From Bacilli bacterium (GTDB lineage Bacteria; Bacillota_I; Bacilli_A; RFN20; CAG-826): 46,857 bases of DNA. The notes below the pieces were generated by a model that made no database searches, was not told where the DNA came from, and saw only the letters and a list, made by a program, of their open reading frames with translations. The translations under genes were made by a program, and so were the position numbers. This document shows, piece by piece, positions 15,369-22,969 of this stretch. Location: positions 1 through 46,857 of the forward strand of contig JAFSUM010000017.1 of the NCBI GenBank assembly GCA_017445245.1, read 5' to 3'. Within the stretch, counting starts at the first letter, position 1. Every line of letters begins with the position of its first letter.

Positions 15369-15719
15369 TTAGACGATGGTCTGTCTATTGCGGCCGCTAT
15401 ACAAGAACCTGCGCATTTCCATGGTCTTCGGGCATCCGGGAAGGACCACATAACAAACCACAAAATTCTTTACATAGATCCGATAGTAGGGATATTGACG
15501 ATTCTTCCGAGAACGATAGGGCTCAAATGACTCTGGGTTGCGACTTCTTTGAAGAATCGCCTCCTCGACATCGTCGATTAATTGATTAGCAGCCTTTTCG
15601 TTCTGGAGGGTGTCAGGAATATATGCGACGGCTTCAGCTAGATTATCGCGGAAAAGAGGCAAATACGAGAGAATGATTTCAGCTATATTATTTGCGTAAT
15701 CCGTCAAAGACTTCGGCAT
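15369..15719 (-). CDS. RelE/ParE-family toxin
   Basis: About 116 residues, with the family pattern in the second half: DTLQNEKAANQLIDDVEEAI (about residues 35-54), YPYYRIYVKNFVVCYVV (about 74-90), and a C-terminal basic strand MEMRRFLYSGRNRQ. RelE-type members act as ribosome-dependent mRNA nucleases and ParE-type members on gyrase; which applies is not clear here. I take ATG 15719, which overlaps the antitoxin gene end by 32 bases; a TTG a few codons later would give a shorter overlap, and a longer in-frame start at 15782 adds residues that are only antitoxin sequence in another frame. Confidence 0.82.
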   Translation of the reverse strand: MPKSLTDYANNIAEIILSYLPLFRDNLAEAVAYIPDTLQNEKAANQLIDDVEEAILQRSRNPESFEPYRSRKNRQYPYYRIYVKNFVVCYVVLPGCPKTMEMRRFLYSGRNRQTIV

Positions 15720-15933
15720 GAGCCAGTCTTCGCGAATCCGTTTCCGCCTGTCGATCCGCTTCATCAAGGGATAATTCGACATTATTGATGATTCGCGAGT
15801 ACTCTTCGATAGACAAAACTACCATGGAGCCATAGCCGTTTTTGGTTAATATGACGTGGCCGTTCTTCTTGACGGCCTCTTCGATATCCACGAATTTATT
15901 CCTCAAATCTGAAACTGGCCTTATGTCTAACAT
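15688..15933 (-). CDS. Phd/YefM-family antitoxin
   Basis: The 81-residue protein fits the family: MLDIRPVSDLRNKF at the N-terminus, then HVILTKNGYGSMVVLSIEEYSRI (about residues 25-48), and an acidic-basic C-terminal arm expected to wrap the toxin. It is upstream of and overlaps the RelE/ParE-like gene. TATGAT at 15949-15954 (minus) would leave a 9-base leader. The promoter region contains the direct repeat TGATAA-N5-TGATAA, a possible operator for autoregulation. Confidence 0.87.
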   Translation of the reverse strand: MLDIRPVSDLRNKFVDIEEAVKKNGHVILTKNGYGSMVVLSIEEYSRIINNVELSLDEADRQAETDSRRLAHAEVFDGLRK

Positions 15934-15943
15934 CCTTCTAATC

Positions 15944-15966
15944 CTCTTATCATAATTTTATCAAGA
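15944..15966 (-). promoter_or_regulatory. Toxin-antitoxin promoter with direct repeat
   Basis: On the minus strand two copies of TGATAA spaced by AATTA overlap the TATGAT -10 box. Phd/YefM antitoxins usually repress at such promoters; binding here is inference. Confidence 0.4.
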
Positions 15967-16010
15967 GAACAATCAGCCCCATGGTTTTTGGTACCAGTGT
16001 CTAAAGGCCA

Positions 16011-16045
16011 TAAAAAAGACCTGCCAGAATAAGCGAACAGGTCTT
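16011..16045 (-). terminator. Terminator downstream of plsX
   Basis: On the minus strand AAGACCTG pairs perfectly with CAGGTCTT around a 14-base loop and is followed by TTTTA. Confidence 0.75.
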
Positions 16046-16051
16046 GGTTGG

Positions 16052-17056
16052 TCATTCAACAATCTGTTTAGTCACGGCTTCCGCGATGGTTTGGATCAGG
16101 CTGCCCTCCACGAGTTTGCACGCTTCGTCGATCGTTTCATACATCGTGTCGCCTTGCGCTTTGCCATGGGCTTTCAAGACGAGTTTCTTCGCACCGAGCA
16201 AAGGGGCGCAGGCACGCTGGGCGAACTTGAAAGGCGCCTTGGCCTTCTTGATGCCTTTTAGTTGGAGCAGGGCACCGAATTTGGCGAAGATGTTCGCGGT
16301 CAGGGCTTCTTTGAACAAATCGGCGATATAGAGGGCGGAACCTTCGACGGCTTTGGCAAAGATGTTGCCCGCGAAACCATCGCACACGATGACGTCGACT
16401 AGATCGTCGAAAGCGCGATCGGCTTCGATGTTGCCCATGAAGTTCAATCCGGATTCCTTAAGCAACGGGAAAACTTCTTTGATGAGTTCATTGCCTTTGC
16501 CTTCCTCCATGCCGACGCTTAATAACCCTATACGCGGATTCTTTACGCCGAGGAGTTTCAGATAAACATCAGCCATCTGGGCGAATTGAAGGAGATACTC
16601 TGGCTTGCAGTCCATGTTCGCGCCCGTGTCGAGAAGGCGGAAGACGCCGCCTTTTTTATTGGGGTAGGTGGAAAGGAGAGCGGGGCGAGAGATGCCAGGG
16701 ATACGGCCTAGACGCAGGACGGTGCCGGTGAGAATAGCCCCGGTAGGGCCCGAGCTTACAAGGGCGTCGATATCCTCACGGACGCGGAAGGCCTCGATGC
16801 CTTTGGCCAGAGAACAATCTGGCTTGTCTTTCAAAAACGTGGCGGGGTGGTCATTATTGGTGACGGCTCCAACGCATTCGATGATTTCGATACGTTTCAA
16901 AAAAGCGGGTTCCTGTTTGAAAAAACCTTCGATCTGTTGTTTTTCTCCTAGAGCCACGATTTCTAGATCGGGCTTAAGTTCCAACGCTTTCTTGCAACCT
17001 TCTAGCGGGGCAAGCGGGGCATTATCGCCACCGAGGATATCCACCATGATTTTCAT
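16052..17056 (-). CDS. plsX: Phosphate acyltransferase PlsX
   Basis: PlsX makes acyl-phosphate from acyl-ACP for the first step of phospholipid synthesis, at the cytoplasmic membrane. The 334 residues match the family length. Diagnostic stretches are MVDILGGDNAP at the start, VGAVTNNDHPA (about 80), SSGPTGAILTG (about 118), RPALLSTYP (about 141), LLDTGAN (about 155), and ADRAFDDLVDVIVCDGFAGN (about 216-235). Its ATG overlaps the stop of the upstream glycosyltransferase (ATGA), so it is cotranscribed with it. In many Bacilli plsX sits with fapR, fabD and acpP; that context is absent here. Confidence 0.95.
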   Translation of the reverse strand: MKIMVDILGGDNAPLAPLEGCKKALELKPDLEIVALGEKQQIEGFFKQEPAFLKRIEIIECVGAVTNNDHPATFLKDKPDCSLAKGIEAFRVREDIDALVSSGPTGAILTGTVLRLGRIPGISRPALLSTYPNKKGGVFRLLDTGANMDCKPEYLLQFAQMADVYLKLLGVKNPRIGLLSVGMEEGKGNELIKEVFPLLKESGLNFMGNIEADRAFDDLVDVIVCDGFAGNIFAKAVEGSALYIADLFKEALTANIFAKFGALLQLKGIKKAKAPFKFAQRACAPLLGAKKLVLKAHGKAQGDTMYETIDEACKLVEGSLIQTIAEAVTKQIVE

Positions 17057-18108
17057 TTCTTCGCTTCCTTTCTTCTAGCGTGACGCCAGAGGCGATAAAT
17101 CAGATAGTCGATGATAAACAAAGGTACGTCCAAGATGATTTTTGCGACGACGAGGGGAATCGGGGTGAAAGCGAAAGGACAAGTCCAGGCGGCTGAGACG
17201 ATAAGATGGAAGAAGAGGATGGTGCCGAACTTAAGACAGCTTTCCCAACGTGGCTTGCGACGGTCGAAGACGACGAAGAAGAGAATGAAGAATAATCCAC
17301 CCGCGGCGATGGTGCCGGCGAAATAGGTAGAGAGATAAATCCTCGAAACGAGGTCTGGATAAAACGGGATACACGTGAATGCAAAAAACAATAGAAGGTT
17401 CAGGCTATAACTTGCGAGGGTGGCGAATACTTTGGATACGGCCCGTTTATGGATGATGACGGTGTCGCGGACGGGTCGGAAGTGGGAGGCGGCGTTTTTG
17501 TCGATGTAGATGCCTTTGATATCGACGTTAACGATGCTGGTCACTTGGGCCGCGGCGAGAAGGAAATCGTGTTCGTAGTCGTAACGGTTGCCAGGAGTTT
17601 GTAAGGCCAATTCGAACAAAGAGGAGGGGATGGAACGAAGGCCGGTTTGAGTGTCTCCGACTTTTTGCTTGGAGGCGCAGCGGAAGGAGGCGTTAGCGAG
17701 GAAATGTCCGATTTTAGAGGCGAAGGGGACTTCCTTTTTCTCGAACATGCGATTACCCATGATCAGGCAATCCGCGTAATCCTTTGCGGCGTCACGGACG
17801 CGCAGGATATCGTCATAAGCGTGTTGGCCATCGCCATCCGCGGTGACGATGAAGGCGTAGTCATCTTCCTCGATGAGGTGATGGAACCCATATTTAAGGG
17901 CATAGCCCTTCCCTTTATTTTCTCTATAAGAAAGAACTTCGAAGACGGTCTGCTTTTGAATCTCCTCGAAGATGGAATCAAAGGCCTCGGAAGAGCCGTC
18001 GTTAATGATCAAAAAACGGTCGAAATCGCCGGACTTGAACTGCCTTAAAAAGGGGATGGCTCCCTCTTCGGGCTCGTAGATCGGGATGAGCAGGGCGGTT
18101 TTCTTCAC
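17053..18108 (-). CDS. Family 2 glycosyltransferase with C-terminal membrane spans
   Basis: The 351 residues start with a GT-A domain (about 1-215): ALLIPIYEPEEG, LIINDGSSE (about 33-41), GKGYALKYGF (about 66-75) and the metal-binding VTADGDGQH (about 88-96), as in DPM1/undecaprenyl-phosphate sugar transferases. About four hydrophobic spans follow (240-345), ending in a basic tail. It probably moves a sugar onto a polyprenyl phosphate or lipid at the inner face of the membrane. The GTG at 18108 has TAGGAT ending six bases upstream. It overlaps plsX by four bases. Confidence 0.87.
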   Translation of the reverse strand: MKKTALLIPIYEPEEGAIPFLRQFKSGDFDRFLIINDGSSEAFDSIFEEIQKQTVFEVLSYRENKGKGYALKYGFHHLIEEDDYAFIVTADGDGQHAYDDILRVRDAAKDYADCLIMGNRMFEKKEVPFASKIGHFLANASFRCASKQKVGDTQTGLRSIPSSLFELALQTPGNRYDYEHDFLLAAAQVTSIVNVDIKGIYIDKNAASHFRPVRDTVIIHKRAVSKVFATLASYSLNLLLFFAFTCIPFYPDLVSRIYLSTYFAGTIAAGGLFFILFFVVFDRRKPRWESCLKFGTILFFHLIVSAAWTCPFAFTPIPLVVAKIILDVPLFIIDYLIYRLWRHARRKEAKK

Positions 18109-18114
18109 GGCAGT

Positions 18115-18120
18115 ATCCTA
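18115..18120 (-). promoter_or_regulatory. -10 box of the GT2-plsX operon (leaderless type)
   Basis: TAGGAT (minus) ends exactly six bases before the GTG at 18108. A TATAAT slightly upstream, overlapping the preceding stop codon, is an alternative that would leave a leader of about 9 bases. Confidence 0.35.
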
Positions 18121-18124
18121 GGGA

Positions 18125-20023
18125 TTATAACCCATTTACGAAATTGCTGATGGCTTCATCGTCATAGAAGAAGTCGCGGTCAAACGCCGCGTCTACGGGG
18201 ACGCCGAGGTCATCGTGTTTTGCTGGGTTCCCATTTTCACCCGTGCGGTTAATGCCCGAAATGCGGACGGGGCGCCCGTCTGGCGTAGCCGTGTAACGCA
18301 CGACGCAGGCTCCGCCGCCGCTTTGTTCACCGATGATTCTGGCCATGCCGTTTTCCTTGGCTAAGTAGGGGAACATGTTCGCGCAGGAGAAGGAATAGGC
18401 GGATGTGAGGATGAAGAATTCGAATTGACCCTCATAGCCATCGTTTTCGTCATAGAGGCCATCGAGATTCGCGTCGATTTGGTAATCCAAGTCGGTAAAG
18501 CCTTTGCTGAGAGGGTTATAGGCCGTGGCTTGGTATTCACGTTTTAGGAGACCTAGCATCGAGACCAGGGCGTTGGAGTCGCCGCCTCCATTGCAGGTGA
18601 TATCAAGCACCACGTGTTCGATGTTTTCGTGAGCGGAGATCTCTTCGAGGGCGGAATAAAGAAGGGCAAAGGTATCTTTGTTACCCTGTCCGATTTCCGC
18701 GACGTTTTCTCGGGTGAGTTCACGGTAAGAATGGACGAAGCCATCGAAGGAGAGGATGGCTGTATTGCCGCTATAACGGACGGTATTGACGGGTGTGCGG
18801 GATCTATTACGACGCGTGTAACAATCCGTAGCATCGCTACTTAACTGCTTTTGCCGCGAACTGGTGTAATAGCCGCGTTGATAGTTTCCTCCGCCAAAGG
18901 CCGAAGTGGCGTTACGGGCATTCGTATGGCCGTCGCCGATAATCGCTTCGTAGACGTATTCGATTGCCTGTTCGTAAGCGAGTTCGTCTTCGGAATGAAG
19001 ATCGTCGTAAATCGTCTTTTCGTTTTCGAGTAGATAGGTTTCAAAAGGGGCGAAACGTTCGTCGAGGAAGCCATAGAAATGATCGAGGTTGAACATCAAG
19101 GCATCGAAATTGAAATCAATGAACGCTTTGCTTCGTTTCTGGTTGGAGAAGGGACCGGAATAGTAATAGGCGGAATAGGGGTTCGCGGTATAGGAAACAC
19201 TGATGGCTCCGTTTAGGAAATCGAGGAAATAGAACGCCTCTCCATTAAAGGCAATCGGGGAATAAAACGTATCGACGAACACGAGCTCGTTGATGATCGT
19301 GAAGGGGAGATAGGGAACGCCGTCTTTGTCGACGATGTCGAGACGATAAGCGCCTAAGTCGAGAGTTGTCGGGGCTTCCGCAGAATGGAAAATGGATCTT
19401 GAATCATCAACGATTTTGGCGGCATAGGGGGAATCGACTAGCCCTAACGGAGCGCCCTGATGTAAAGAATAGAGATTGCTTAGATCGTAGTTTTCGACGA
19501 GGAGCTTATTTTCTTCCGCGTCAATGGAATAAGTGACTCCAGTCGGGCAATGAAGAGTGACCAAACCCTTATCGACGATTGGAACGATATCAGCTTCATG
19601 AACGAATTCGAGGGCGAATTCTAGGGGCATGTAGATGATTTGGGGCTCGTCCGCATAAAAACCGTATTCGAAGGTCGTGGTCTGTTTTCGGTCAAAAGCC
19701 CCGTCGATGACCACGTCCACATAGTAGGGGGCAGTTTCCACAACGAATTCGGGTTCAGGAATGGAAGAGCTCTCTTCTTCGGAAGAAGGCGTTATCGAAG
19801 AGGAGTCGGAGGAAGAGATATCGGAAGAGGAGATATCTTCCGAGGGGTTTTCGGATGTCTTTGTTTCAGAAGAAGGCTCTACGGATGGCTCTTTTGAGGT
19901 CGTGGGGGTTTCGGAAGAAGTTTCGCTAGAAGGGGTGGCCTCGCTAGAAAAGGCAAAGGGTCCGCATGCGGAAAGAGAAAGGACGATTGCCGAGAGGGTA
20001 AAGATTTTGCGTACTTGTTTCAC
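18125..20023 (-). CDS. Ser-linker lipoprotein with C-terminal S41 peptidase domain
   Basis: The 632-residue protein starts with a lipoprotein signal (KQVRKIFTLSAIVLSLSAC), then a serine/threonine/glutamate-rich linker to about residue 90, a region of about 230 residues without a recognised domain, and a C-terminal tail-specific-protease (S41) domain. In that domain I see GNTAILSFDGF (about 415), VVLDITCNGGGDSNAL (about 468-483) and ILTSAYSFSCANMFPYLAKE (about 538-557), where the Ser of SFSCAN is the likely nucleophile. It would act on the outer face of the membrane. The start is GTG 20023, seven bases after a -10 box; GTG 20029 is possible. The GT2 gene follows 16 bases after its stop. Confidence 0.85.
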   Translation of the reverse strand: MKQVRKIFTLSAIVLSLSACGPFAFSSEATPSSETSSETPTTSKEPSVEPSSETKTSENPSEDISSSDISSSDSSSITPSSEEESSSIPEPEFVVETAPYYVDVVIDGAFDRKQTTTFEYGFYADEPQIIYMPLEFALEFVHEADIVPIVDKGLVTLHCPTGVTYSIDAEENKLLVENYDLSNLYSLHQGAPLGLVDSPYAAKIVDDSRSIFHSAEAPTTLDLGAYRLDIVDKDGVPYLPFTIINELVFVDTFYSPIAFNGEAFYFLDFLNGAISVSYTANPYSAYYYSGPFSNQKRSKAFIDFNFDALMFNLDHFYGFLDERFAPFETYLLENEKTIYDDLHSEDELAYEQAIEYVYEAIIGDGHTNARNATSAFGGGNYQRGYYTSSRQKQLSSDATDCYTRRNRSRTPVNTVRYSGNTAILSFDGFVHSYRELTRENVAEIGQGNKDTFALLYSALEEISAHENIEHVVLDITCNGGGDSNALVSMLGLLKREYQATAYNPLSKGFTDLDYQIDANLDGLYDENDGYEGQFEFFILTSAYSFSCANMFPYLAKENGMARIIGEQSGGGACVVRYTATPDGRPVRISGINRTGENGNPAKHDDLGVPVDAAFDRDFFYDDEAISNFVNGL

Positions 20024-20030
20024 AAGCACA

Positions 20031-20036
20031 AGTATA
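20031..20036 (-). promoter_or_regulatory. -10 box of the S41 lipoprotein gene (leaderless type)
   Basis: TATACT (minus) ends seven bases before the GTG at 20023, with no Shine-Dalgarno. Confidence 0.5.
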
Positions 20037-20065
20037 TACGCGTAAAAGAGTTCCTTCTAGGAGGG

Positions 20066-21214
20066 TCATAGCCCGAGGGCATCCATGGCTTTTAAAAGGT
20101 ACTTCGTTCCTTCTTGGATGCGCTTTGCATCGCGTTCTGGATGGCGGCAGGCGTGGCTGACGTACATGAACCAGCCGACGAGTTCGATTTTCTTGCGGAT
20201 TTCCTCCTTGTCGGGATCACCCTTATATAGGCCTTCGAAAACATCTTCAAAGAGTTTTTCGCAGAAGGTGTGCTCGACGCCGAAGAACTCGACTGCGTTC
20301 ATCGGTTCGACGGTGTTAAAGGTTATATACGTTTTGTACAAACATGCGAGTTCGTAGAACGGTTCTCCTTTGGAAAGGGTGTCCATGTCGATGAGGAGAA
20401 GTCCATCCGGCGTGGAGAAAAGATTTTTGAAATGGCAGTCCCCGTGCAATAGGAAATCCGAATCGGGAAGGCTCTCTACGAAGGCAGAAAGCTTTGCCAG
20501 AGTAGAGGGATCGAGAATCTTTTCGGCGCGGGTGATACGGGTGCGAAGATCGTCCTTGTAGGAAGGGATCATGTCGCTTTGGATGTGCGTGTGGCGCATC
20601 TGGTCGAGAAGGGCGATATATTGCTTTAGGTATTCGTCGTAATGGGAGGGCGATTTGCGAAGGGCATCAAGCAAGGAATCGGCTTCGATGAGTTCGTAGA
20701 CGGCGCCGAGTTTCTCTTCCTTGATGCGGACGATGTCATAGGAAATCGCGGTGGGGATGCCGAGGACGAAAGCCTGCTTGGCGAGGTTACGTTCGCGTTC
20801 AATATCGGCGACGGGGTTGCCGCGGAAATAAGATTTGACGATGGTGTCGGGTGAGAGGCGGTAAACCTTGCCATAGGCACCTTTGCCGATGAGGGGGCAA
20901 CCGGCGATCGAGATTTCGCGGAAACGCTTCTGGATGTCGAGAATCTGGGTGAAGCCCGTCATCTCGAAGATGTCGTAGGTTTCCGTGCTCACGTTTTCGA
21001 TGCGCAGCAAAGTGTCGTCTTTCTTGCATTTGAGGACGAGGCGAAGGCCGACGCTGCTGATGAATTGGAGGGCAGAGGCGTCGAATACCAAAGAGGTATG
21101 CGGAACGGAGTTAAGGATGGCAAGTAGGGCCACCTCGGTTTCGCCGATCGTGGACGTGTCGATGCGTTCGGGTAGATGGATGGTCAGAACGCCGTTTTCC
21201 AGTGTGTGCCTCAT
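20066..21214 (-). CDS. STAS domain fused to an aminoglycoside-phosphotransferase-like kinase
   Basis: Residues 1 to about 95 of this 382-residue protein form a STAS (anti-sigma antagonist-like) domain: NGVLTIHLPERIDTSTIGE, then LVFDASALQFISSVGLRLVL, with Ser in the usual phosphorylation region (FISSVG). From about 105 a kinase fold of the APH/TIGR02172 type follows: P-loop-like GKGAYGKVYRLSPDTIVKSYF (Lys near 129), catalytic loop LLHGDCHFKN (about 255-264) and metal-binding LLLIDMDTLSKGEPFYELA (about 272-290). It may phosphorylate a small molecule or protein under STAS control; the substrate is unknown. I start at ATG 21214 because TATAAT lies just upstream and the longer reading adds non-homologous residues. 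Confidence 0.83.
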   Translation of the reverse strand: MRHTLENGVLTIHLPERIDTSTIGETEVALLAILNSVPHTSLVFDASALQFISSVGLRLVLKCKKDDTLLRIENVSTETYDIFEMTGFTQILDIQKRFREISIAGCPLIGKGAYGKVYRLSPDTIVKSYFRGNPVADIERERNLAKQAFVLGIPTAISYDIVRIKEEKLGAVYELIEADSLLDALRKSPSHYDEYLKQYIALLDQMRHTHIQSDMIPSYKDDLRTRITRAEKILDPSTLAKLSAFVESLPDSDFLLHGDCHFKNLFSTPDGLLLIDMDTLSKGEPFYELACLYKTYITFNTVEPMNAVEFFGVEHTFCEKLFEDVFEGLYKGDPDKEEIRKKIELVGWFMYVSHACRHPERDAKRIQEGTKYLLKAMDALGL

Positions 21215-21223
21215 ATCGGGCCA

Positions 21224-21229
21224 ATTATA
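21224..21229 (-). promoter_or_regulatory. -10 box of the STAS-kinase gene
   Basis: A perfect TATAAT (minus) ends nine bases before ATG 21214, giving a leader of about 0-3 bases. Confidence 0.6.
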
Positions 21230-21314
21230 GCTACTCGCGCATCGCTTGTGGGCGGGAAATTGATGAAATCGCTTCCCAGAGGGAAAAGCGTGCTCCACAA
21301 AGCGAGAATGGGTA

Positions 21315-21320
21315 TACAAT
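21315..21320 (+). promoter_or_regulatory. -10 box of the PII-like/antiporter operon
   Basis: TACAAT (within GGTATACAAT) ends nine bases before ATG 21330; predicted leader about 3 bases, no Shine-Dalgarno. Confidence 0.6.
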
Positions 21321-21329
21321 CATGCCGCA

Positions 21330-21659
21330 ATGAAAAAAGAACTCCATCTCGTTTTAGAGAACTGTCCCCAAGCCTTCCAGACCTTAGAAGAACTTAAGGC
21401 AAAAGGCTTCAACGCGACCGTGTTGAGCGGCGAATCGCTCCGCCACGCGGTCGATTATTATCCCGAAGAGCATCATTTCCTCTCGCTTCGCCATCTCGAG
21501 AAGCGCGACTTGCTGGAATCCATATTCGTGATTTTCATCGCCGATGGCGAGAAGATTGATCAGATCAAGGAAATCATCCGCCGCGATACCGGGGATTTCC
21601 ACGATATCAAGGGTTGCATGTATTCCCAGCCCATCGACGACTACGAAGGTTCAATCTAA
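21330..21659 (+). CDS. PII-like small protein upstream of an antiporter
   Basis: The 109-residue cytosolic protein has an alternating strand-helix pattern (ELHLVLENCPQAFQTLEELKAKGF, then SIFVIFIADGEKIDQIKEIIRR, then IKGCMYSQPIDDYEGSI) that fits a ferredoxin-like, PII-type fold. It ends in the overlap TAATG with the antiporter gene. Small PII-like proteins encoded with membrane transporters often gate them in response to a nucleotide; that role is proposed from context only. No ligand-binding residues can be named with confidence. Confidence 0.7.
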   Translation: MKKELHLVLENCPQAFQTLEELKAKGFNATVLSGESLRHAVDYYPEEHHFLSLRHLEKRDLLESIFVIFIADGEKIDQIKEIIRRDTGDFHDIKGCMYSQPIDDYEGSI

Positions 21660-22957
21660 TGGAAGGTTTCTCCGTCTTCGCCTACGTCGCGATCCTTTTG
21701 TTAGCGGGTTTGTTCTCGACGCGCTTGATGCGCCTACTCAAACTCCCCAACGTCACCGGTTACATTATCACCGGTATCATTTTTGGTCCTTTTGTCCTAG
21801 GGCTTTTCTTCCACAACTTCACGATGGACGGCATCAAAGATGGGCCGATTTTCAAATACGTGCAGAGTTTAGGATGGATTTCGCAGGTCGCCTTGGGCTT
21901 CATCGCTTTCAGCATCGGTTCCTCCTTCCGCGTGGCGACGATTAAAACCTTAGGCAAGCGCGTCCTTATCATCACCATCTTCGAGGCTTTGGGTGGCTCG
22001 CTTATCGTTATTGCTGGCTTGCTCGTGGCCCATGCCCTTTTTCCAGAGCAAGTACCCATGGAGCTTGTTTTGACTCTTGGGGCCATCGCCGCGGCCACGG
22101 CGCCTGCCGCGACGCTTATGGTCATCAAGCAATACCGGGCTCGCGGAAAACTCGTCGACACGCTTCTGCCTGTTGTGGCTCTGGACGATGCGGTTGCTTT
22201 GATCCTTTTTGCTGTCTTGTTCCAAATCGCGACGAGTATCGCGGGAGGCGGGGAGTTCTCGGCCTATAAGATGATCGCCAAACCCCTAATCGAAATCGCT
22301 CTTTCGTTAGCGATTGGGTCGGTCCTTGGCCTATTCATCAGTTGGATGAACCGTTATTTCAAATCCCGTAATAACCGTTTGGCCTTTTGTATTTTCACGG
22401 TCTTTGCCGCCTTGGGTTTCTATATTCTCTTCCGCCAGTCTTATATGGGCGAGTTCGAACTATCGTCTTTGCTCATCTGCATGATGGCGGGTGCCTTCTA
22501 CGCTTCCCTCCGTCCTGATAGCGGGCCGACACTTGATGTTTTGGAACGATTTACCTCACCCGTGTATATGATGTTTTTCATCATTTCGGGTGCCAGTTTG
22601 GATTTAAGTATCTTCTTTTCAGACAAAGGGCTTGTCGTTTTGGCCATCGCGGGTACGTATCTCGTATGCCGCGTCATCGGCAAATACGGCGGTGCCTTCG
22701 CGGGCGCTTCGCTTACGCGCTGCGAACCGGAGGTGAGGAATTACCTCGGTCTAGCCTTGGTGCCTCAAGCGGGTGTCGCGATCGGTCTGGCGACGACCGC
22801 TTCCACGATATTCAACGGCCACGAAAGCGGGGCGATGATTCTCGCGGTTATCCTTTCGTCGACGCTGGTTTACGAACTCATTGGTCCAATGGTTTCGAAA
22901 TTCGCCTTGCAAAAAGCGGGCCAAATCCCGATGGACCGACCCGTTTCTTCACGTTGA
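21659..22957 (+). CDS. Cation/proton antiporter (CPA2, KefB-like membrane domain)
   Basis: The 432-residue protein has about 12 spans and no cytoplasmic RCK domain. Family signs are LKLPNVTGYIITGIIFGPFVLG (about residues 27-48), ATAPAATLMVIKQYRARG (about 145-162) and the ion-site ALDDAVALILFAVLF (about 173-187). It should exchange Na+ or K+ for protons across the cell membrane. The start at 21659 overlaps the stop of the PII-like gene; a longer frame from 21614 runs through that gene and is rejected. It converges on recN with only 12 bases between the stops. Confidence 0.88.
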   Translation: MEGFSVFAYVAILLLAGLFSTRLMRLLKLPNVTGYIITGIIFGPFVLGLFFHNFTMDGIKDGPIFKYVQSLGWISQVALGFIAFSIGSSFRVATIKTLGKRVLIITIFEALGGSLIVIAGLLVAHALFPEQVPMELVLTLGAIAAATAPAATLMVIKQYRARGKLVDTLLPVVALDDAVALILFAVLFQIATSIAGGGEFSAYKMIAKPLIEIALSLAIGSVLGLFISWMNRYFKSRNNRLAFCIFTVFAALGFYILFRQSYMGEFELSSLLICMMAGAFYASLRPDSGPTLDVLERFTSPVYMMFFIISGASLDLSIFFSDKGLVVLAIAGTYLVCRVIGKYGGAFAGASLTRCEPEVRNYLGLALVPQAGVAIGLATTASTIFNGHESGAMILAVILSSTLVYELIGPMVSKFALQKAGQIPMDRPVSSR

Positions 22958-22969
22958 TTTCCTAACTCG

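Noticed and set aside
20017-20033. parS-like site (TGTTTCAC) at the S41 lipoprotein start
   Set aside because: Only eight bases match, the right half is unrelated, and it coincides with start-codon sequence.
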